The notes beneath the pieces are model-generated. The model did not search any database. It was not told the DNA's origin and saw only the letters and a program-made list of their open reading frames with translations. The translations under genes and the position numbers were made by a program. A stretch of 29,102 nucleotides of DNA from Oceanospirillaceae bacterium (GTDB taxonomy: Bacteria; Pseudomonadota; Gammaproteobacteria; Pseudomonadales; Balneatricaceae): assembly GCA_003521845.1 (NCBI GenBank), contig DPHB01000002.1, positions 1-29,102 on the forward strand, given 5' to 3'. Positions 14,205-22,733 of the stretch are shown here, in pieces (positions within the stretch are counted from its first letter, which is position 1; each line of letters opens with the position of its first letter).

Positions 14205-14717
14205 ATGGAATATAAGTGGTTGATAGTCACCTTGGTGGTGCTGTCTTTGGTGGGTTCTGTATCTTGGGTTTTACCAACGCCTTTGCAAAGAGCACAGGCA
14301 AAGATTCGTAAACTGGCTATGCAAAAAGGTGTGCAAGTACGAATTAGTAAGCTACAGGGGCCGCGCGAACAAGGGGAAATAGCCCCAGAGGGTCATCTTG
14401 CCACTGCTTACACCTTGCCGCGCTCTAGTGACGCAGCAAGGGCCATGGCTAAAAGCCATAATTGGGAAATTTTTAAAGCCAATGGTTTACATACCAAAGG
14501 TCTGCCTGACAGTTGGTGTTGGAACCGAGGTGAAGGGGCGTTATCCTTGGCTCAGTTGGCACTATTAGAAGCCTTATTAGCAACCTTGCCAAAAGACGTC
14601 TATGCCGTATCTGCTTCGCCTATCGGCGTGGCGGCATACTGGCATGAAAAGGCCACCCCGCAAGAGCTGGATAACCTTGTTGCCGTTATGCAAGGGCTTT
14701 TGGATGAGTCTTTATAA
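14205..14717 (+). CDS. Uncharacterised membrane-anchored protein next to fadBA
   Basis: A 170-residue protein with one N-terminal membrane segment (WLIVTLVVLSLVGSVSWVLP, 5-24) and no lipobox. The remainder begins with a basic stretch (QRAQAKIRKLAMQKGVQVRISKL) and looks soluble. No enzymatic motif is visible and I do not know a name for the family. Similar proteins occupy this slot before fadB in Pseudomonas, as far as I remember. AAGGAA about eight bases upstream supports the ATG at 14205. It is separated from fadB by 170 bases with its own promoter candidate, so co-transcription is not required. Topology suggests an inner-membrane anchor, but the side on which the domain lies is unclear. Confidence 0.82.
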   Translation: MEYKWLIVTLVVLSLVGSVSWVLPTPLQRAQAKIRKLAMQKGVQVRISKLQGPREQGEIAPEGHLATAYTLPRSSDAARAMAKSHNWEIFKANGLHTKGLPDSWCWNRGEGALSLAQLALLEALLATLPKDVYAVSASPIGVAAYWHEKATPQELDNLVAVMQGLLDESL

Positions 14718-14761
14718 ACTCAAAATTGGCTTCCTGAGTCTGCTCAGTTGAAATGTGTCCA

Positions 14762-14801
14762 GCCGGTCATGGTTGACATTAACCGGCGCTAATCATACCT
14801 T
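14762..14801 (+). promoter_or_regulatory. fadBA promoter candidate with an inverted repeat over the -35
   Basis: TTGACA (14773-14778) is a perfect -35, followed after 17 bases by a weak -10, TACCTT (14796-14801). An inverted repeat GCCGGT (14762-14767) / ACCGGC (14782-14787), with nested GGTT/AACC, straddles the -35 and could be an operator. It does not match the FadR or PsrA sites I know. Confidence 0.45.
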
Positions 14802-14887
14802 ATCCGTGAAAATTAAAACGCTTGTATGAAAGATGGTCGTAGGCCAGATCAATCGAGCTGTCCGTTCAATCAATAAGGAGTCCTCGT

Positions 14888-17053
14888 ATGATTTATACGG
14901 GTAATGCCGTGCAGGTTGCCATGCACGATGAGCAAATAGCTAGGTTGACCTTTGACCTAGCCGGTGAATCGGTCAACAAATTCAATGCAGATACGCTGCA
15001 GGAGCTAGCGCAGGCAGTGGTAGCTATCAAAGCTGATAACAACATCAAAGGCTTGATGCTGACCAGTGCCAAGTCCTCCTTTATTGTAGGCGCAGATATC
15101 ACTGAGTTTTTGGCTTTCTTTGAATACCCAGACGAAGATTTGGTGGCCATGAATATGCAGGTCAATGCCACCTTTAGTGCTATTGAAGATTTACCAATAC
15201 CCAGTGTCGCCCTAATTAATGGCATGGCCTTTGGTGGTGGTTTCGAAGTATGTTTAGCTGCTGACTTCCGGGTTTTGTCGGAACAGGCTAGTGTCGCCTT
15301 ACCCGAAGTCAAGCTAGGTATCATGCCGGGTTGGGGTGGCAGTGTGCGTTTGCCGCGTTTGATTGGCGTTGATAATGCCATCGAATGGATTTGTTCTGGT
15401 GGCACCAAGAAGGCCAAGGTTGCCCTACAAGAAGGTGCTGCCGATGCCGTTGTAGCCGATGCTGATTTATTAGCTGCCGGTGTTGATCTATTACAACGCT
15501 GTATAACTGGTGAATTGGATTACCAATCACGTAAGCAACAAAAGCAAAACAAACTGAGCTTAGGCCCAGTAGAACAAATGATGGCTTTCGAAACCGCTAA
15601 AGGTTTTGTGGCTGGCAAGGCGGGTCCTCATTATCCTGCGCCAGTGAAGGCGATTAAGACAATTCAAAAGCACGCAGGCATGAGCCGCGACAAGGCTTTG
15701 TTAGTGGAAGCCAAGGCGTTTGCAGAGCTTTGTAAAACCGAAGTAGCGACTAATCTAGTTGGTATCTTCCTGGCTGATCAGTATCTAAAACGTACCGTGA
15801 AACAACACACAAGTATTGCTGCTGATGTGAAGCAGGCTGCGGTGTTGGGTGCTGGCATCATGGGTGGTGGCATTGCCTACCAGTCGGCCTCTAAAGGCAT
15901 TCCAATTGTCATGAAGGACATAGCCGATGCTGCTTTGCAGCTAGGTTTGGATGAGGCTGCCAAGATTTTGGGCAAGCTAGTATCCCGTGGTCGTATGGAT
16001 AGCCGCAAGATGGCTAAAGTGCTGAACCAAATTCGTCCAACCTTGAGCTACGAAGATTTGGCTAATGCCGATATTGTAGTTGAAGCGGTGGTCGAAAATC
16101 CGAAGGTTAAAGGCATGGTATTGGCTGACGTTGAGCAAAAGGTTTCTGCTGATGCGGTTATCACTTCCAACACTTCCACTATCTCAATTGACCATTTGGC
16201 TAAGTCCCTTAAAGACCCGAGCCGTTTTTGTGGTATGCACTTCTTCAATCCTGTGCACCGTATGCCGTTGGTGGAAATTATCCGTGGTAAAGACACCACT
16301 GATGCAGCGATTGCCACCACGGTTGCCTATGCTAACGCCATGGGTAAAAAGCCAGTTGTGGTTAACGACTGCCCAGGTTTCTATGTAAACCGCGTATTGT
16401 TCCCTTACTTTGGCGGCTTTGGTTTACTAGTCGAGCAGGGTATCGACATCCTGCGTATAGACAAGCTAATGGAGCGTTTCGGTTGGCCCATGGGGCCGGC
16501 CTATTTGTTGGATGTAGTCGGTATAGATACGGCTCATCATGCCCAAGGCGTGATGGCTGAAGGCTTCCCTGATCGCATGGCGGGTCAAGGTGAAGCAGTA
16601 GTCAGTATGATGTTTAAAAAGCAGCGCTTCGGTCAGAAAAACGGTGCTGGGTTCTATACTTACGAAACCGACAAGAAAGGTCGCCTACAGAAGGTGGTGG
16701 ATGAAGACATGCTAGCTAGTTTAGCCGGTTTGTGCGCCGCACCTGCGACCATTGAAGACCAGCAAGTTATTGATTACATGATGTTGCCATTGTGCCTAGA
16801 AGTAGCCCGTTGTTTGGAAGAAGGCATTGTTGCGTCACCTGCCGAAGCTGACTTGGCCTTGGTATATGGCCTTGGCTTTCCTCCATTTTTGGGAGGTGCC
16901 TGTAAGTACATGGATACCTTAGGTCTAGCAAGCATTTGTCAGCGTGCCGATGCTCTTGTAGCAGTTAGTCCATTGTTTGCTGTACCGGAGTCCGTGCGTG
17001 CCATGGCAGCCGCTGGCGAAACTTATTACGGCAACATGCAGGCCAAGGGTTAA
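14888..17053 (+). CDS. fadB: Fatty acid oxidation complex alpha subunit FadB
   Basis: FadB carries enoyl-CoA hydratase and 3-hydroxyacyl-CoA dehydrogenase activities of aerobic beta-oxidation and works in an alpha2-beta2 complex with FadA. At 721 residues it has the usual length. In the N-terminal crotonase domain, GGGFE gives E120 and ALPEVKLGIMPGWGG gives E140, the two catalytic glutamates. The NAD-binding site is VLGAGIMGGG (319-328). In the dehydrogenase domain GMHFFNPVHRMPLVE carries the catalytic histidine (H451), followed by NDCPGFYVNRVLFPY. AAGGAG seven bases upstream marks the ATG at 14888. fadA follows after 14 bases in the same operon. A terminator follows fadA. The operon is probably induced by fatty acids, but the regulator's site is not identifiable. 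Confidence 0.97.
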   Translation: MIYTGNAVQVAMHDEQIARLTFDLAGESVNKFNADTLQELAQAVVAIKADNNIKGLMLTSAKSSFIVGADITEFLAFFEYPDEDLVAMNMQVNATFSAIEDLPIPSVALINGMAFGGGFEVCLAADFRVLSEQASVALPEVKLGIMPGWGGSVRLPRLIGVDNAIEWICSGGTKKAKVALQEGAADAVVADADLLAAGVDLLQRCITGELDYQSRKQQKQNKLSLGPVEQMMAFETAKGFVAGKAGPHYPAPVKAIKTIQKHAGMSRDKALLVEAKAFAELCKTEVATNLVGIFLADQYLKRTVKQHTSIAADVKQAAVLGAGIMGGGIAYQSASKGIPIVMKDIADAALQLGLDEAAKILGKLVSRGRMDSRKMAKVLNQIRPTLSYEDLANADIVVEAVVENPKVKGMVLADVEQKVSADAVITSNTSTISIDHLAKSLKDPSRFCGMHFFNPVHRMPLVEIIRGKDTTDAAIATTVAYANAMGKKPVVVNDCPGFYVNRVLFPYFGGFGLLVEQGIDILRIDKLMERFGWPMGPAYLLDVVGIDTAHHAQGVMAEGFPDRMAGQGEAVVSMMFKKQRFGQKNGAGFYTYETDKKGRLQKVVDEDMLASLAGLCAAPATIEDQQVIDYMMLPLCLEVARCLEEGIVASPAEADLALVYGLGFPPFLGGACKYMDTLGLASICQRADALVAVSPLFAVPESVRAMAAAGETYYGNMQAKG

Positions 17054-17067
17054 AACGGGAGAATAAC

Positions 17068-18243
17068 ATGAGTTTTCAAGCAAATGATGTAGTAATCGTA
17101 GATGGTGCCCGTTCCGCAATGGGCCGCTCTAGAGGCGGTGCTTTTCGCAATGTACGTGCCGAGAACCTATCTGCGGCAGTAATTAGTGGTATTTTGGCGC
17201 GCAACGAAGCCCTTAAACCTTCCCATATCGAAGACGTAATCTGGGGTTGTGTAAACCAAACTCTAGAACAGGGCTTTAACATTGCCCGTCAAGCGGCTTT
17301 GCTAGGTGGCATACCGCACACAGTAGCGGCGCAAACCGTAAACCGGTTGTGTGGTTCGTCCATGTCCGCATTGCACACAGCAGCGCAAGCCATTGCTACG
17401 CAAAATGGTGACGTGTTTGTGGTGGGGGGCGTTGAACATATGGGCCACGTGGCCATGAACCACGGAGTTGATATTAACCCAGCTACTAGCAAGCATGCTG
17501 CTAAGGCTGCCATGATGATGGGCTTAACAGCCGAATTGTTAGGCAAGATGCACGGTATTAGTCGTGCTATGCAAGATGAGTTTGCCGTACGTTCCCATAC
17601 GTTGGCGCATAGGGCCAGTGAAAATGGCGACTTCGCGCGTGAAATTATCGCCATCGAAGGTCATGATGCTAAAGGTCAGCTACAAATGATTGCCAAGGAT
17701 GAGGTGATTCGACCAGAAACTAATCTTCAGTCCTTGGCTAATTTGAAGCCAGTGTTTGATCCTAAAAACGGTACCGTAACAGCGGCCACTTCTTCGGCTA
17801 TTTCCGATGGTGCTTCCGCCTTGTTAATGATGTCTGGCGCGAAAGCAATGGAGTTGGGTTTACAGCCGCTGGCTAAGGTAAAGTCCATGGCTGTGGCGGG
17901 TTGTGATGCTTCCATCATGGGTTATGGTCCAGTACCCGCTACCAAGAAGGCATTAAAGCGTGCTGGCCTCAGCGTCGACGATATTGGTGTGGTGGAATTG
18001 AACGAAGCTTTTGCTGCCCAAGCTTTGCCGGTACTTAAGGACCTTAAGTTGCTGGATAGCGTGGAAGAGAAGGTCAACCTACACGGTGGTGCCATCGCTT
18101 TGGGTCACCCATTGGGTTGCTCAGGTACGCGTATTTCCTTGAGCTGCTTAACCCGCATGCATAAGGATGATGCCGAATTTGGCTTAGCGACCATGTGTAT
18201 TGGTATGGGGCAGGGTATTGCCACGGTATTTGAGCGCGTTTAA
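17068..18243 (+). CDS. fadA: 3-ketoacyl-CoA thiolase FadA (acetyl-CoA acyltransferase)
   Basis: FadA is the beta subunit of the fatty-acid oxidation complex and cleaves 3-ketoacyl-CoA with CoA to release acetyl-CoA. The 391-residue sequence has the complete thiolase triad: the acyl-accepting cysteine C95 in NRLCGSSMSALH, H347 in GGAIALGHPLGCSGTR and C377 in MCIGMGQG. All are offset by four from E. coli FadA. VVELNEAFAAQ is also present. The start ATG at 17068 has GGGAGA upstream, 14 bases after the fadB stop. The two genes form a tight operon and presumably a complex. The 3' end is followed by a strong terminator at 18294. Confidence 0.97.
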   Translation: MSFQANDVVIVDGARSAMGRSRGGAFRNVRAENLSAAVISGILARNEALKPSHIEDVIWGCVNQTLEQGFNIARQAALLGGIPHTVAAQTVNRLCGSSMSALHTAAQAIATQNGDVFVVGGVEHMGHVAMNHGVDINPATSKHAAKAAMMMGLTAELLGKMHGISRAMQDEFAVRSHTLAHRASENGDFAREIIAIEGHDAKGQLQMIAKDEVIRPETNLQSLANLKPVFDPKNGTVTAATSSAISDGASALLMMSGAKAMELGLQPLAKVKSMAVAGCDASIMGYGPVPATKKALKRAGLSVDDIGVVELNEAFAAQALPVLKDLKLLDSVEEKVNLHGGAIALGHPLGCSGTRISLSCLTRMHKDDAEFGLATMCIGMGQGIATVFERV

Positions 18244-18293
18244 ATGCACTAGTTAGTGACATAAACAACTCTATAAAGGGTTGATTTTGAAGA

Positions 18294-18324
18294 GGGTAGC
18301 AATGGGTCATTGCTACCCTTTTTT
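18294..18324 (+). terminator. Rho-independent terminator of fadBA
   Basis: GGGTAGCAATG (18294-18304) pairs perfectly with CATTGCTACCC (18308-18318) around a GGT loop and is followed by six T residues. It closes the fadBA transcript about 50 bases after the fadA stop. Confidence 0.94.
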
Positions 18325-18395
18325 GTATTTATTCTATTAAAGTTGTTATAAAAGGTTGATTTTTTAGCCAAATAATGGAATTTTAAAAATAGATT

Positions 18396-18555
18396 GAGAC
18401 CTTTGCATAAAGCGGCGACAAATAGAGAAGTGAGAAACAATTGGCCTCATTGAGGCGGGAAACGCGGGTAATAGCTAGCTATTGCCAAGTTTTCAAACGA
18501 AATTTAGGCTGATTTTGGCCAGACCATCTTGGTACCCGCTTTGTACAAAGGTCTT
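18396..18555. mobile_element. Degenerate MITE-like element with IS5-type terminal inverted repeats
   Basis: GAGACCTTTGCATAAAGCGG (18396-18415) and the reverse complement of 18536-18555 agree at 17 of 20 positions. The start GAGACCTTTGC is typical of IS5-family insertion sequence ends, as I recall. The 160-base element has no open reading frame and so would need a transposase in trans. Internal words such as ggcctcattgaggcgggaaa and gggtaatagctagctattgc also look IS-derived. No clean target duplication is visible and the ends have diverged, so it is probably old. Confidence 0.65.
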
Positions 18556-18709
18556 ATATTGTTTAGATAAGGTAGAAAAGAACTTGACCTAAGGCTGTTG
18601 CAGTCTAAACTAGGTGCGTTTTACGTTATCTCTATTTGTTATAAAACTTAGAACCGTTATTAACGGGCTGGTCGACCATCATTAGACCAGCACAATTGGA
18701 ACCAGTTTA
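18556..18709 (+). promoter_or_regulatory. topA upstream region with leader hairpin
   Basis: This tail of the 466-base gap between fadA and topA must carry the topA promoter. TATAAA (18640-18645) is a possible -10 without a convincing -35. GCTGGTC (18667-18673) and GACCAGC (18685-18691) form a seven-pair hairpin with an 11-base loop shortly before the start codon. The ribosome site is a weak TTGGAACC. The left part of the gap holds the fadA terminator and the MITE-like element; no gene is seen. Confidence 0.45.
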
Positions 18710-21427
18710 ATGGGTAAATCCCTCGTAATTGTCGAATCGCCAGCCAAAGCAAAGACTATCAACAAGTACCTTGGCAACGATTTTATCGTCAAATCCAGTG
18801 TTGGCCATATACGCGACCTGCCAACCAAAGCTCCCGCTTCTGCCAATGATCCGAAAGCACGTGCTGCTGAGGCGGCAAAGGTGCGTAAGATGGCACCTGA
18901 AGATAAAGAAATTTATAAAGCCGCTCGCTCTCGTCGTCAGCTAGTTCGGCGCATGGGTATCGACCCAGAGAACGATTGGAAAGCCGATTATCAAATTCTA
19001 CCCGGTAAAGAAAAGGTCGTTGATGAACTCAAACGTCTAGCTAAAGATGCCGACCACATCTATCTCGCGACCGATTTGGACCGCGAGGGAGAGGCCATTG
19101 CATGGCACTTACGCGAAGCCATTGGCGGCGACGAAAGCCGTTATCAACGTGTGGTGTTCAATGAAATAACCAAAACAGCGATTCAGGCGGCCTTTGCTGC
19201 CCCGGGTGAGCTGAATATGGATCAGGTAGATGCTCAGCAAGCGCGACGCTTTTTAGATCGTGTGGTGGGCTTTATGGTATCGCCACTTTTGTGGGCCAAA
19301 GTTGCCCGTGGCCTATCTGCAGGGCGTGTACAGTCAGTAGCTGTGAAACTGGTTGTGGAGCGAGAGAAGGAGATTCGTGCTTTTAACCCAGAAGAGTATT
19401 GGGAAGTAAAAGCCGACCTAGATAACGCCGCACAACAAGCCTTTATCGGGCAGGTGTTTAAATACCAAGGCAGTGACTTCCGTCCTAATAGCGAAGCGCA
19501 AACCAAAGCCGCTCTAGCCGAACTGGAACAACAAGATTTTGTTGTGCAGCGACGTACCGACAAGGCAACATCAAGCCGCCCATCTGCGCCCTATATTACA
19601 TCTACTCTGCAGCAGGCGGCGAGCACGCGCTTGGGCTTTGGGGTGAAGAAAACCATGATGATGGCCCAGCGCTTGTACGAAGCGGGCTATATCACCTACA
19701 TGCGTACTGACTCCACCAACTTAAGTCAGGAAGCTGTGAATAACTGTCGTGATTATATAGACAGCAAATTCGGTGCAGAATATTTACCCCCTAAGCCTAA
19801 CAGCTACTCTAGCAAAGAAGGTGCACAAGAGGCTCACGAAGCTATTCGTCCTTCTGATGTACGCATGAAGTCGAGCTTGTTAAACGGTATGGAGCGTGAT
19901 GCAGAACGTTTGTATGAACTAATTTGGCGCCAGTTCGTGGCTTGCCAAATGAACCCTGCTAAGTTTACTAGTACTGGTATTACCGTAGCGGCAGGAGACT
20001 TCTCCTTGCGTACGCGCGGTCGTATCATGCGCTTTGATGGTTATACCAAGGTACAGCCAAGCGCCAGCCATAAAGAAGATGATTTGTTGTTGCCGGACTT
20101 GAAAGAAGGCGACAAGGTTAATCTTAAGCAGTTGCACCCAAGCCAACACTTTACCAAGCCTGCACCACGTTACTCCGAAGCAAGTTTGGTAAAAGAGTTA
20201 GAAAAGAAAGGTATTGGTCGTCCTTCAACCTATGCTGCCATTATCTCTACTATTCAAGATCGTGGTTATGTGAGTGTGCAAAACCGCCGTTTCTATGCCG
20301 AGAAAATGGGTGATGTGGTTACCGATCGCTTAGATGAAAGCTTTGCTGACCTCATGGATTATGACTTTACTGCGAACATGGAAAAGCGCTTGGATAGCGT
20401 GGCTCAAGGCGATACTGAGTGGAAGCGCTTGTTAAATGCTTTCTACAAGGCCTTTACCCGTAAACTTGGGGTGGCTGAGTCGGCCGAGGGTATGCGTGCC
20501 AATGACCCGACCGAGACCGATATTGAGTGTCCGTCATGTGCACGGCATATGACTATCCGAACCGCCTCTACAGGCGTGTTTTTGGGCTGCTCAGGCTATG
20601 CGTTGCCTCCCAAAGAGCGCTGTAAGGAAACCATAAACCTAACTTCTGGTGATGAAGTGGTTGCCGTAGACGCTGATGACGAAGCGGAATCCCGCCTATT
20701 GATTCAAAAGCATCGGTGCAAAATTTGTGACACGGCGATGGATAGCTACCTGGTAGATAGCCAGCGTAAGCTACATGTATGTGGCAATAATCCAGATTGC
20801 TCGGGCTTTGAAGTAGAACAAGGTGAATACCGTATTAAGGGCTACGATGGCCCCATGTTGGAATGTGACAAGTGTGGCGCCGACATGCACCTTAAAAATG
20901 GTCGTTTTGGTAAGTACTTCGATTGCTCATCGGGGGACTGTAAGAATACCCGTAAACTCCTGCGTGGTGGCGAACCCGCGCCACCAAAGATGGACCCCAT
21001 CCCTATGCCAGAGCTGGCATGTGAGAAGGTTGATGATCATTATATCTTGCGTGATGGTGCAGCGGGCTTGTTCCTTGCTGCCAGTAAGTTCCCCAAGAAC
21101 CGCGAAACACGTGCACCTTTGGTTGCGGAAATACTGTCAGTGAAGGCGGATTTGGATCCTAAATACAGCTTCTTACTAACGGCACCGGTGCAGGATCCTG
21201 ATGGTAATCCCAGCATTGTACGCTACAGTCGTAAGACCAAAGAGCAGTATGTGATGACTGAGGTGGATAAGAAAGCCAGTGGTTGGCGAGCCACCTTTGA
21301 AGGTGGCAAATGGGTTGAAACAGCTAAGGCTAGCAAGCCTGCAGTGAAAAAGACCACGGCCAAGAAGACCACAGCCAAGAAGGCTACTAAGGCGAAGAAA
21401 ACACCAGCCAAAAGCAAAGCCAGCTAA
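18710..21427 (+). CDS. topA: DNA topoisomerase I
   Basis: Type IA topoisomerase that relaxes negative supercoils. The 905-residue protein starts with the Toprim domain (MGKSLVIVESPAKAKTINKY; metal-binding acidic cluster TDLDREGE with D122, D124 and E126). The cleavage domain has the active-site tyrosine Y330 in YITYMRTDSTNLS. Three C4-type zinc ribbons follow: ECPSC to CKETI, HRCKIC to DCSGF, and LECDKC to DCKNT. The very end is a Lys/Ala/Thr-rich tail (KKTTAKKTTAKKATKAKK), resembling histone H1-like repeats and adding nonspecific DNA binding. The stop shares one base with the ATG of the next gene (TAATG), so the two are translationally coupled. Confidence 0.98.
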   Translation: MGKSLVIVESPAKAKTINKYLGNDFIVKSSVGHIRDLPTKAPASANDPKARAAEAAKVRKMAPEDKEIYKAARSRRQLVRRMGIDPENDWKADYQILPGKEKVVDELKRLAKDADHIYLATDLDREGEAIAWHLREAIGGDESRYQRVVFNEITKTAIQAAFAAPGELNMDQVDAQQARRFLDRVVGFMVSPLLWAKVARGLSAGRVQSVAVKLVVEREKEIRAFNPEEYWEVKADLDNAAQQAFIGQVFKYQGSDFRPNSEAQTKAALAELEQQDFVVQRRTDKATSSRPSAPYITSTLQQAASTRLGFGVKKTMMMAQRLYEAGYITYMRTDSTNLSQEAVNNCRDYIDSKFGAEYLPPKPNSYSSKEGAQEAHEAIRPSDVRMKSSLLNGMERDAERLYELIWRQFVACQMNPAKFTSTGITVAAGDFSLRTRGRIMRFDGYTKVQPSASHKEDDLLLPDLKEGDKVNLKQLHPSQHFTKPAPRYSEASLVKELEKKGIGRPSTYAAIISTIQDRGYVSVQNRRFYAEKMGDVVTDRLDESFADLMDYDFTANMEKRLDSVAQGDTEWKRLLNAFYKAFTRKLGVAESAEGMRANDPTETDIECPSCARHMTIRTASTGVFLGCSGYALPPKERCKETINLTSGDEVVAVDADDEAESRLLIQKHRCKICDTAMDSYLVDSQRKLHVCGNNPDCSGFEVEQGEYRIKGYDGPMLECDKCGADMHLKNGRFGKYFDCSSGDCKNTRKLLRGGEPAPPKMDPIPMPELACEKVDDHYILRDGAAGLFLAASKFPKNRETRAPLVAEILSVKADLDPKYSFLLTAPVQDPDGNPSIVRYSRKTKEQYVMTEVDKKASGWRATFEGGKWVETAKASKPAVKKTTAKKTTAKKATKAKKTPAKSKAS

Positions 21428-21957
21428 TGCAAGCTGCATTTAGACTAAGTCGTCAGCAGTACGCCTATGCTGACGTCTTGTGGCACGACATGCTTGCCAG
21501 CTATGGTGATAACGATAGCCCTGATTATTGGCGCCAGCGTATGCAACGGCGCGCCTATCAGGGTGCCGTGCTTGCCCACTTGCTGAAATCGGCGCACAGT
21601 TTATCAACCGCTATCTTGAAGCAGCTCGCGGATACGCGCTTCGTTGACGTCAGTAAACTTGAATTGTCTGAAGTATCACCTTTATTGCAGCAGCAACCTT
21701 TTCTATCGGCGCCCGCGCAACTTTTGCTACAAGCAATGCAAACTGGTCAGATTCAACAAATGCTCGACGCTCAGCAGGTATTTGATGGCGGTGTTGTCAG
21801 TACGCGCATGCCGGGCTCAGAGGGTGATTTAGGCAAGGCTATTGGCTTAGTCGCCAATGATAATCTGGATGATCCGGACCGCTGGCCCGTAGGCCAGTGG
21901 CTGAGAGATCTAAAAGAGCTGCAAGATACAACTCAAGCAGAACTATTGGAATACTAA
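21427..21957 (+). CDS. DUF6586-like protein coupled to topA
   Basis: A 176-residue soluble, mainly helical protein of unknown function. The N-terminal half is rich in Tyr, Trp, Arg and Gln (FRLSRQQYAYADVLWHDML, then YWRQRMQRRAYQGAVLAHLL), and a conserved-looking LRDLKELQD lies near the end. It resembles the proteins called DUF6586 that follow topA in Pseudomonas, but this family call is from memory. Its ATG overlaps the topA stop as TAATG, which argues for co-translation and a shared physiological context. It converges on lexA with a four-base overlap of the stop codons. Confidence 0.8.
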   Translation: MQAAFRLSRQQYAYADVLWHDMLASYGDNDSPDYWRQRMQRRAYQGAVLAHLLKSAHSLSTAILKQLADTRFVDVSKLELSEVSPLLQQQPFLSAPAQLLLQAMQTGQIQQMLDAQQVFDGGVVSTRMPGSEGDLGKAIGLVANDNLDDPDRWPVGQWLRDLKELQDTTQAELLEY

Positions 21958-22562
21958 TTACCGCGGCGGATCACTCCGACACTCAAGCCTTCAATGCTCA
22001 ATCGTTGTCGATTTAGGTCAACTTCAATAGGCGCATAGTCTTCGTTTTCAGCAATTAACAACACCTTGTTACCGACCCGTTGGAAGCGTTTTACCGTGAC
22101 CTCGCTGTCGATTCGGGCGACCACAATTTGCCCATTACGAGCTTGGTCGGTTTTGTGTACAGCCAAAAGGTCACCGTCATAAATGCCGATGTCCTTCATA
22201 GACATGCCACTTACTTGCAGTAAATAATCGGCTTTTGGGTAAAATAAGCCATCGGGTAAAGCGCAATAGTCACTAATGTGCTCTGGCGCTAGCATCGGGC
22301 TACCGGCAGCAACCATACCGATAATCGGTAAGCCTTTTTCTTCTTCATCCATGTCTGGGACACGAATACCACGGGATGCACCAGGAATAATTTCAATAGC
22401 ACCCTTACGTGCTAAGGCCTTAAGGTGGTCTTCTGCAGCGTTGGGAGACTTGAAACCAAGTTCCTGAGCTATCTCGGCCCGTGTAGGCGGATAGCCTGTA
22501 TCTGTAATATGCTCACGGATGCAGGCAAGTACCTGATCCTGGCGGGGAGTAAGTTTTAACAT
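21954..22562 (-). CDS. lexA: SOS repressor LexA
   Basis: LexA represses DNA-damage genes and cleaves itself when RecA is activated. The 202-residue protein matches the E. coli protein in length. The winged helix-turn-helix runs to about residue 70 (PTRAEIAQELGFKSPNAAEDHL). The cleavage bond A86-G87 lies in MVAAGSP. The catalytic serine S121 is in VSGMSMKDIGIYDGD and the lysine K158 in IDSEVTVKRF, all offset by two from E. coli. The ATG at 22562 is 48 bases from the nearer SOS box, so lexA should repress itself. It diverges from dinG. The cell-division inhibitor gene sulA, which I recall lying next to lexA in Pseudomonas, is absent here. Confidence 0.97.
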   Translation of the reverse strand: MLKLTPRQDQVLACIREHITDTGYPPTRAEIAQELGFKSPNAAEDHLKALARKGAIEIIPGASRGIRVPDMDEEEKGLPIIGMVAAGSPMLAPEHISDYCALPDGLFYPKADYLLQVSGMSMKDIGIYDGDLLAVHKTDQARNGQIVVARIDSEVTVKRFQRVGNKVLLIAENEDYAPIEVDLNRQRLSIEGLSVGVIRRGN

Positions 22563-22609
22563 AACGGCCTCTCACGATAATGCCGACAAATTTAGTATCC
22601 TGTGATAAA

Positions 22610-22625
22610 CTGTGTATTTATACAG
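22610..22625. promoter_or_regulatory. LexA (SOS) box 1
   Basis: CTGT-GTATTTAT-ACAG is an exact CTGT-N8-ACAG operator. It covers a TATAAA on the minus strand that is a plausible lexA -10, so bound LexA would block lexA and, being in the divergent gap, probably dinG too. Confidence 0.92.
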
Positions 22626-22628
22626 GTA

Positions 22629-22644
22629 CTGGATATATTAACAG
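22629..22644. promoter_or_regulatory. LexA (SOS) box 2
   Basis: CTGG-ATATATTA-ACAG differs from CTGT-N8-ACAG at one base. Its centre lies 19 bases from that of box 1, putting both on nearly the same helical face, as with the paired operators at E. coli lexA. Confidence 0.85.
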
Positions 22645-22733
22645 TTAAATTCACGCTGGCAAGCATTATTTTAAGCCGGTATATTTAGCGACTTTAAAAG
22701 CTCCGGCACGACCGGACAGTAACGGATTTATTT

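Noticed and set aside
14718..14887. FadR or PsrA operator upstream of fadB
   Set aside because: I looked for AGCTGGTCCGAC-like and GAAAC-N4-GTTTC-like sites; only weak partial matches such as agatggtcgtaggcc are present.
18249..18440. Minus-strand 63-codon open frame after fadA
   Set aside because: It runs through the fadA terminator and into the MITE-like element; composition is that of AT-rich non-coding DNA.
21340..21424. Possible low-complexity insertion or frameshift at the topA 3' end
   Set aside because: The Lys/Ala/Thr-rich tail stays in frame and such basic tails are known in topoisomerase I of other bacteria.
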